Origin: Nitrospirota bacterium
Lineage (GTDB): Bacteria; Nitrospinota; Nitrospinia; Nitrospinales; Nitrospinaceae
Length of the DNA stretch: 6,323 nucleotides
NCBI GenBank assembly: GCA_003229345.1
Contig: QIDN01000377.1
Location: 1 to 6,323, forward strand
Direction of reading: 5' to 3'
Numbering within the stretch: the stretch's first letter is position 1; each line of letters begins with the position of its first letter. Positions 4,589-6,323 of this stretch are shown here, in pieces. Under the pieces are notes generated by a model, which was not told the origin of the DNA, did no database searches, and saw nothing but the letters and a program-made list of their open reading frames with translations. A program made the translations under genes and the position numbers.

Positions 4589-6323
4589 ATGTTTAATTCT
4601 GAAGCTAGAAGTATCAAGTGGCTCCCCTGGGCACTTGTTCTGGCGGTGACGCTGTTTTTTGTTCCGGGCCTGAGCGGTCAAGCTTTCGCCAAAGAAGTAT
4701 TTGCGGAGCAGGCTTTTGCGGAAGAGGCTTTCGCGAAGGAAGTTCTCGCTGAAGAAGGCGCGGAAGAAGGTGGCGAATCCAAGACCGAGTGGAGCCAGGA
4801 CGTTTTCTATAAGGATTGGGAAGGTAATCCTTTGAAAGGTCCGGTCAGTGGTTTTCCTGCTCCGGAATTGGGGCCCTCGGACTACAACAACTACGAATTT
4901 GCGCCTAGCCGAATGTTGATCTGGATGGCGAACCAACAGCATCTCTACTTCGGTAGTTTCGTTCTGGCGGTTCCGATCTTTTGTATGCTCATCGAATTTG
5001 TGGGAATCCGCACCCGGGAAAGCGATCCGATATTGTCCGCAAAATACGACAAGCTGGCTCATGACCTGATGAAGGTCAGCCTGACCGCGTATTCCTGGAC
5101 GGCGATTCTCGGTGGTATTTTGCTGTTTACGTTCATCACTCTGTTCCCGGGATTCTTCAAATACCTATCAGGTATCTTCCGTCCTGTTATGCACGTTTAC
5201 GCTTTGATGTTCCTGGCGGAAAGCGGTATTTTGTATGTTTACTATTACGGCTGGGATCGAATGAAAGACGATCCGTTCCTGAAATGGATTCATGTCAGCA
5301 TGTCGGTTCTGCTGAACCTGGTGGGTACCATTCTGATGTATCTGGCCAATTCCTGGGCGACCTTCATGCAAGCGCCCGGCGGGATTGATGAGCAAGGCCG
5401 GTTTCTGGGTAACATCTGGCACGTCATCCATTCCACGCTGTGGAATCCGGTCGGGATTCACCGCATTCTGGGTAACATCGTGTTCGGCGGCGGAATCGTG
5501 GGCGCCTATGCGGCCTATCATTATCTCACCGCTAGAACCGCAGAAGAGAAAGCCCACTATGACTGGATGTGTTACATCGCGATGTTCATCTGCATCTTCG
5601 GATTGATCCCCCTGCCGTTCGCCGGTTACTGGCTGATGAAAGAAGTTTATGCATTCCGTCAGCAAATGGGGATCACTCTCATGGGCGGCATCATGGCCTG
5701 GCTGTTCATCATTCAGGCGGTTATGATCGGCCTGTTGTTCTTCGCGGCCAACTCTTATCTGCACAACTCCATGTCCCGGATCAAAGGTTCCCACCGGTAC
5801 ATGAAATACGCAAAATACATGGTTCTACTGTTGATCGTCTGTTTCACCATGTGGATGACCCCGCACACCATCGTTATGACTCCGGCGGAGTTGAAGGATA
5901 TGGGTGGGGCGCAACATCCGATCGTCGGTCACTTTGGCGTTATGTCCGCCAAGAACACCGCGGTGAACCTGATGATCATAACCACGATTCTTTGTTTTCT
6001 GTTGTATCAGAGGGCGAACAAGAAGATCAATGTCAGTTGGGCGACCCAGGGGAATGCCTGGATCTCCGCCATCTTTGTTCTGGCAGCGGGCAATGTCATC
6101 TTCCTCGGTCTGTACGGATACGTCCTGCCGGCCAACCAGCGGGTAGGTCTGTCGGTGCCGCAGGTGACCAGTACGCTGACGACCTTGTTTGCCGGTACGG
6201 CGATCAATATCTCCATGTTCAAGGATGCCGATTCGTATGGAGAAATCGAATGGGGGACCCAGTCCAAAGTCGCCACCTACGCGATTTTCCTTCTGGCGAT
6301 TTCCTTTACCTGGTTGATGGGCC
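4589..6323 (+). CDS. Divergent cytochrome bd (CydA)-like oxidase subunit with signal peptide (partial, 578 codons)
   Basis: The frame is open to the right edge. Residues 1-34 look like a Sec signal (R7, K10, hydrophobic 12-28, AFA at 32-34), then come six pentapeptide repeats (31-60), a soluble stretch to about 105, and roughly twelve membrane helices. By eye alignment to E. coli CydA: R108 and H118 match R9 and H19 with identical spacing; FLAESG with E211 matches the E107 region; GWDRM matches GWDRL; LANSW and NPVG (TM4-5) also match. Differences: the E99 position reads V203 with H202 beside it; the H186 position reads G, with H291 one turn earlier; M393 corresponds to Q359 with M360 beside it; the Q-loop between helices 6 and 7 is essentially missing, and there is no GRQPW. 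Three further helices (about 491-512, 522-540 and 561-578) extend beyond CydA. No CxxCH is seen so far. Probably a membrane heme protein of respiratory electron transfer; oxygen reduction and donor are unproven. Strong SD at 4575-4581 fixes the start. Confidence 0.82.
   Translation, partial: MFNSEARSIKWLPWALVLAVTLFFVPGLSGQAFAKEVFAEQAFAEEAFAKEVLAEEGAEEGGESKTEWSQDVFYKDWEGNPLKGPVSGFPAPELGPSDYNNYEFAPSRMLIWMANQQHLYFGSFVLAVPIFCMLIEFVGIRTRESDPILSAKYDKLAHDLMKVSLTAYSWTAILGGILLFTFITLFPGFFKYLSGIFRPVMHVYALMFLAESGILYVYYYGWDRMKDDPFLKWIHVSMSVLLNLVGTILMYLANSWATFMQAPGGIDEQGRFLGNIWHVIHSTLWNPVGIHRILGNIVFGGGIVGAYAAYHYLTARTAEEKAHYDWMCYIAMFICIFGLIPLPFAGYWLMKEVYAFRQQMGITLMGGIMAWLFIIQAVMIGLLFFAANSYLHNSMSRIKGSHRYMKYAKYMVLLLIVCFTMWMTPHTIVMTPAELKDMGGAQHPIVGHFGVMSAKNTAVNLMIITTILCFLLYQRANKKINVSWATQGNAWISAIFVLAAGNVIFLGLYGYVLPANQRVGLSVPQVTSTLTTLFAGTAINISMFKDADSYGEIEWGTQSKVATYAIFLLAISFTWLMG
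4679..4768 (+). repeat. Six tandem degenerate 15-nt units encoding pentapeptides
   Basis: Six in-frame 15-base units encode QAFAK, EVFAE, QAFAE, EAFAK, EVLAE and EGAEE (residues 31-60), right after the hydrophobic core of the signal peptide. The first five keep the pattern (Q/E)(A/V)(F/L)A(K/E); the sixth is diverged. Third-position differences between units show the array is not a very recent duplication. The first five units carry an A-x-A or V-x-A site of the signal peptidase I type, so the cleavage point is ambiguous. Confidence 0.8.

Noticed and set aside
4365..4589. 74-codon minus-strand frame covering much of the gap
   Set aside because: It needs a TTG start, has AT-driven Phe/Lys/Asn/Ile composition, no family resemblance, and lies over the leader and ribosome site of the plus-strand gene.
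5168..5794. 208-codon minus-strand frame opposite the bd-like gene
   Set aside because: It is antisense to aligned CydA-like helices, with a highly polar, biased composition typical of the complement of membrane-protein codons.

Overview
The window carries two divergent gene clusters and the first 578 codons of a large membrane protein. Its moderate-to-high GC, Gram-negative envelope functions and unusual bd-like oxidase suggest a Gram-negative respiratory bacterium. A nitrite-oxidiser-type lineage (Nitrospinota or Nitrospirota) is my best guess, inferred only from the oxidase type and not proven here.

Minus strand, read right to left from about 2178: a 537-residue fusion of a PAP2-type membrane phosphatase domain with a GT9 (heptosyltransferase-like) glycosyltransferase (514-2127), a 56-residue Trm112/UPF0434-type zinc-ribbon protein (328-498), and the first 93 codons of gcvPB, the C-terminal-half subunit of glycine decarboxylase (1-279, running off the left edge). 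Spacings of 15 and 48 nt suggest one operon. A sigma70-like promoter candidate lies in the 115-nt divergent gap. The PAP2 domain has lost the histidine of its second catalytic motif.

Plus strand, from 2243: a TIGR04282/DUF2064 nucleotidyltransferase-fold protein (2243-2938) whose stop overlaps the start of hisD (2935-4218) in an ATGA junction. HisD is full length and has all the catalytic and zinc residues I looked for. No other histidine gene is present.

The 370-nt gap 4219-4588 is AT-richer and has no convincing gene. It holds a perfect TTGACA box, a strong two-part stem-loop ending in TTTT, a cluster of short palindromes and a near-perfect Shine-Dalgarno. This looks like a long, possibly regulated leader.

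The right end (4589 to the edge) encodes a signal peptide, six tandem degenerate pentapeptides and a polytopic protein related to cytochrome bd subunit I (CydA). By eye alignment it keeps the first-helix His, the 'LES'-type Glu and the GWDR motif. It lacks the Q-loop and GRQPW motif, has altered residues at other heme-ligand positions, and continues past the usual last CydA helix with at least three more membrane segments. This divergent oxidase-like protein, with its leader and repeat, is the most interesting object in the window.
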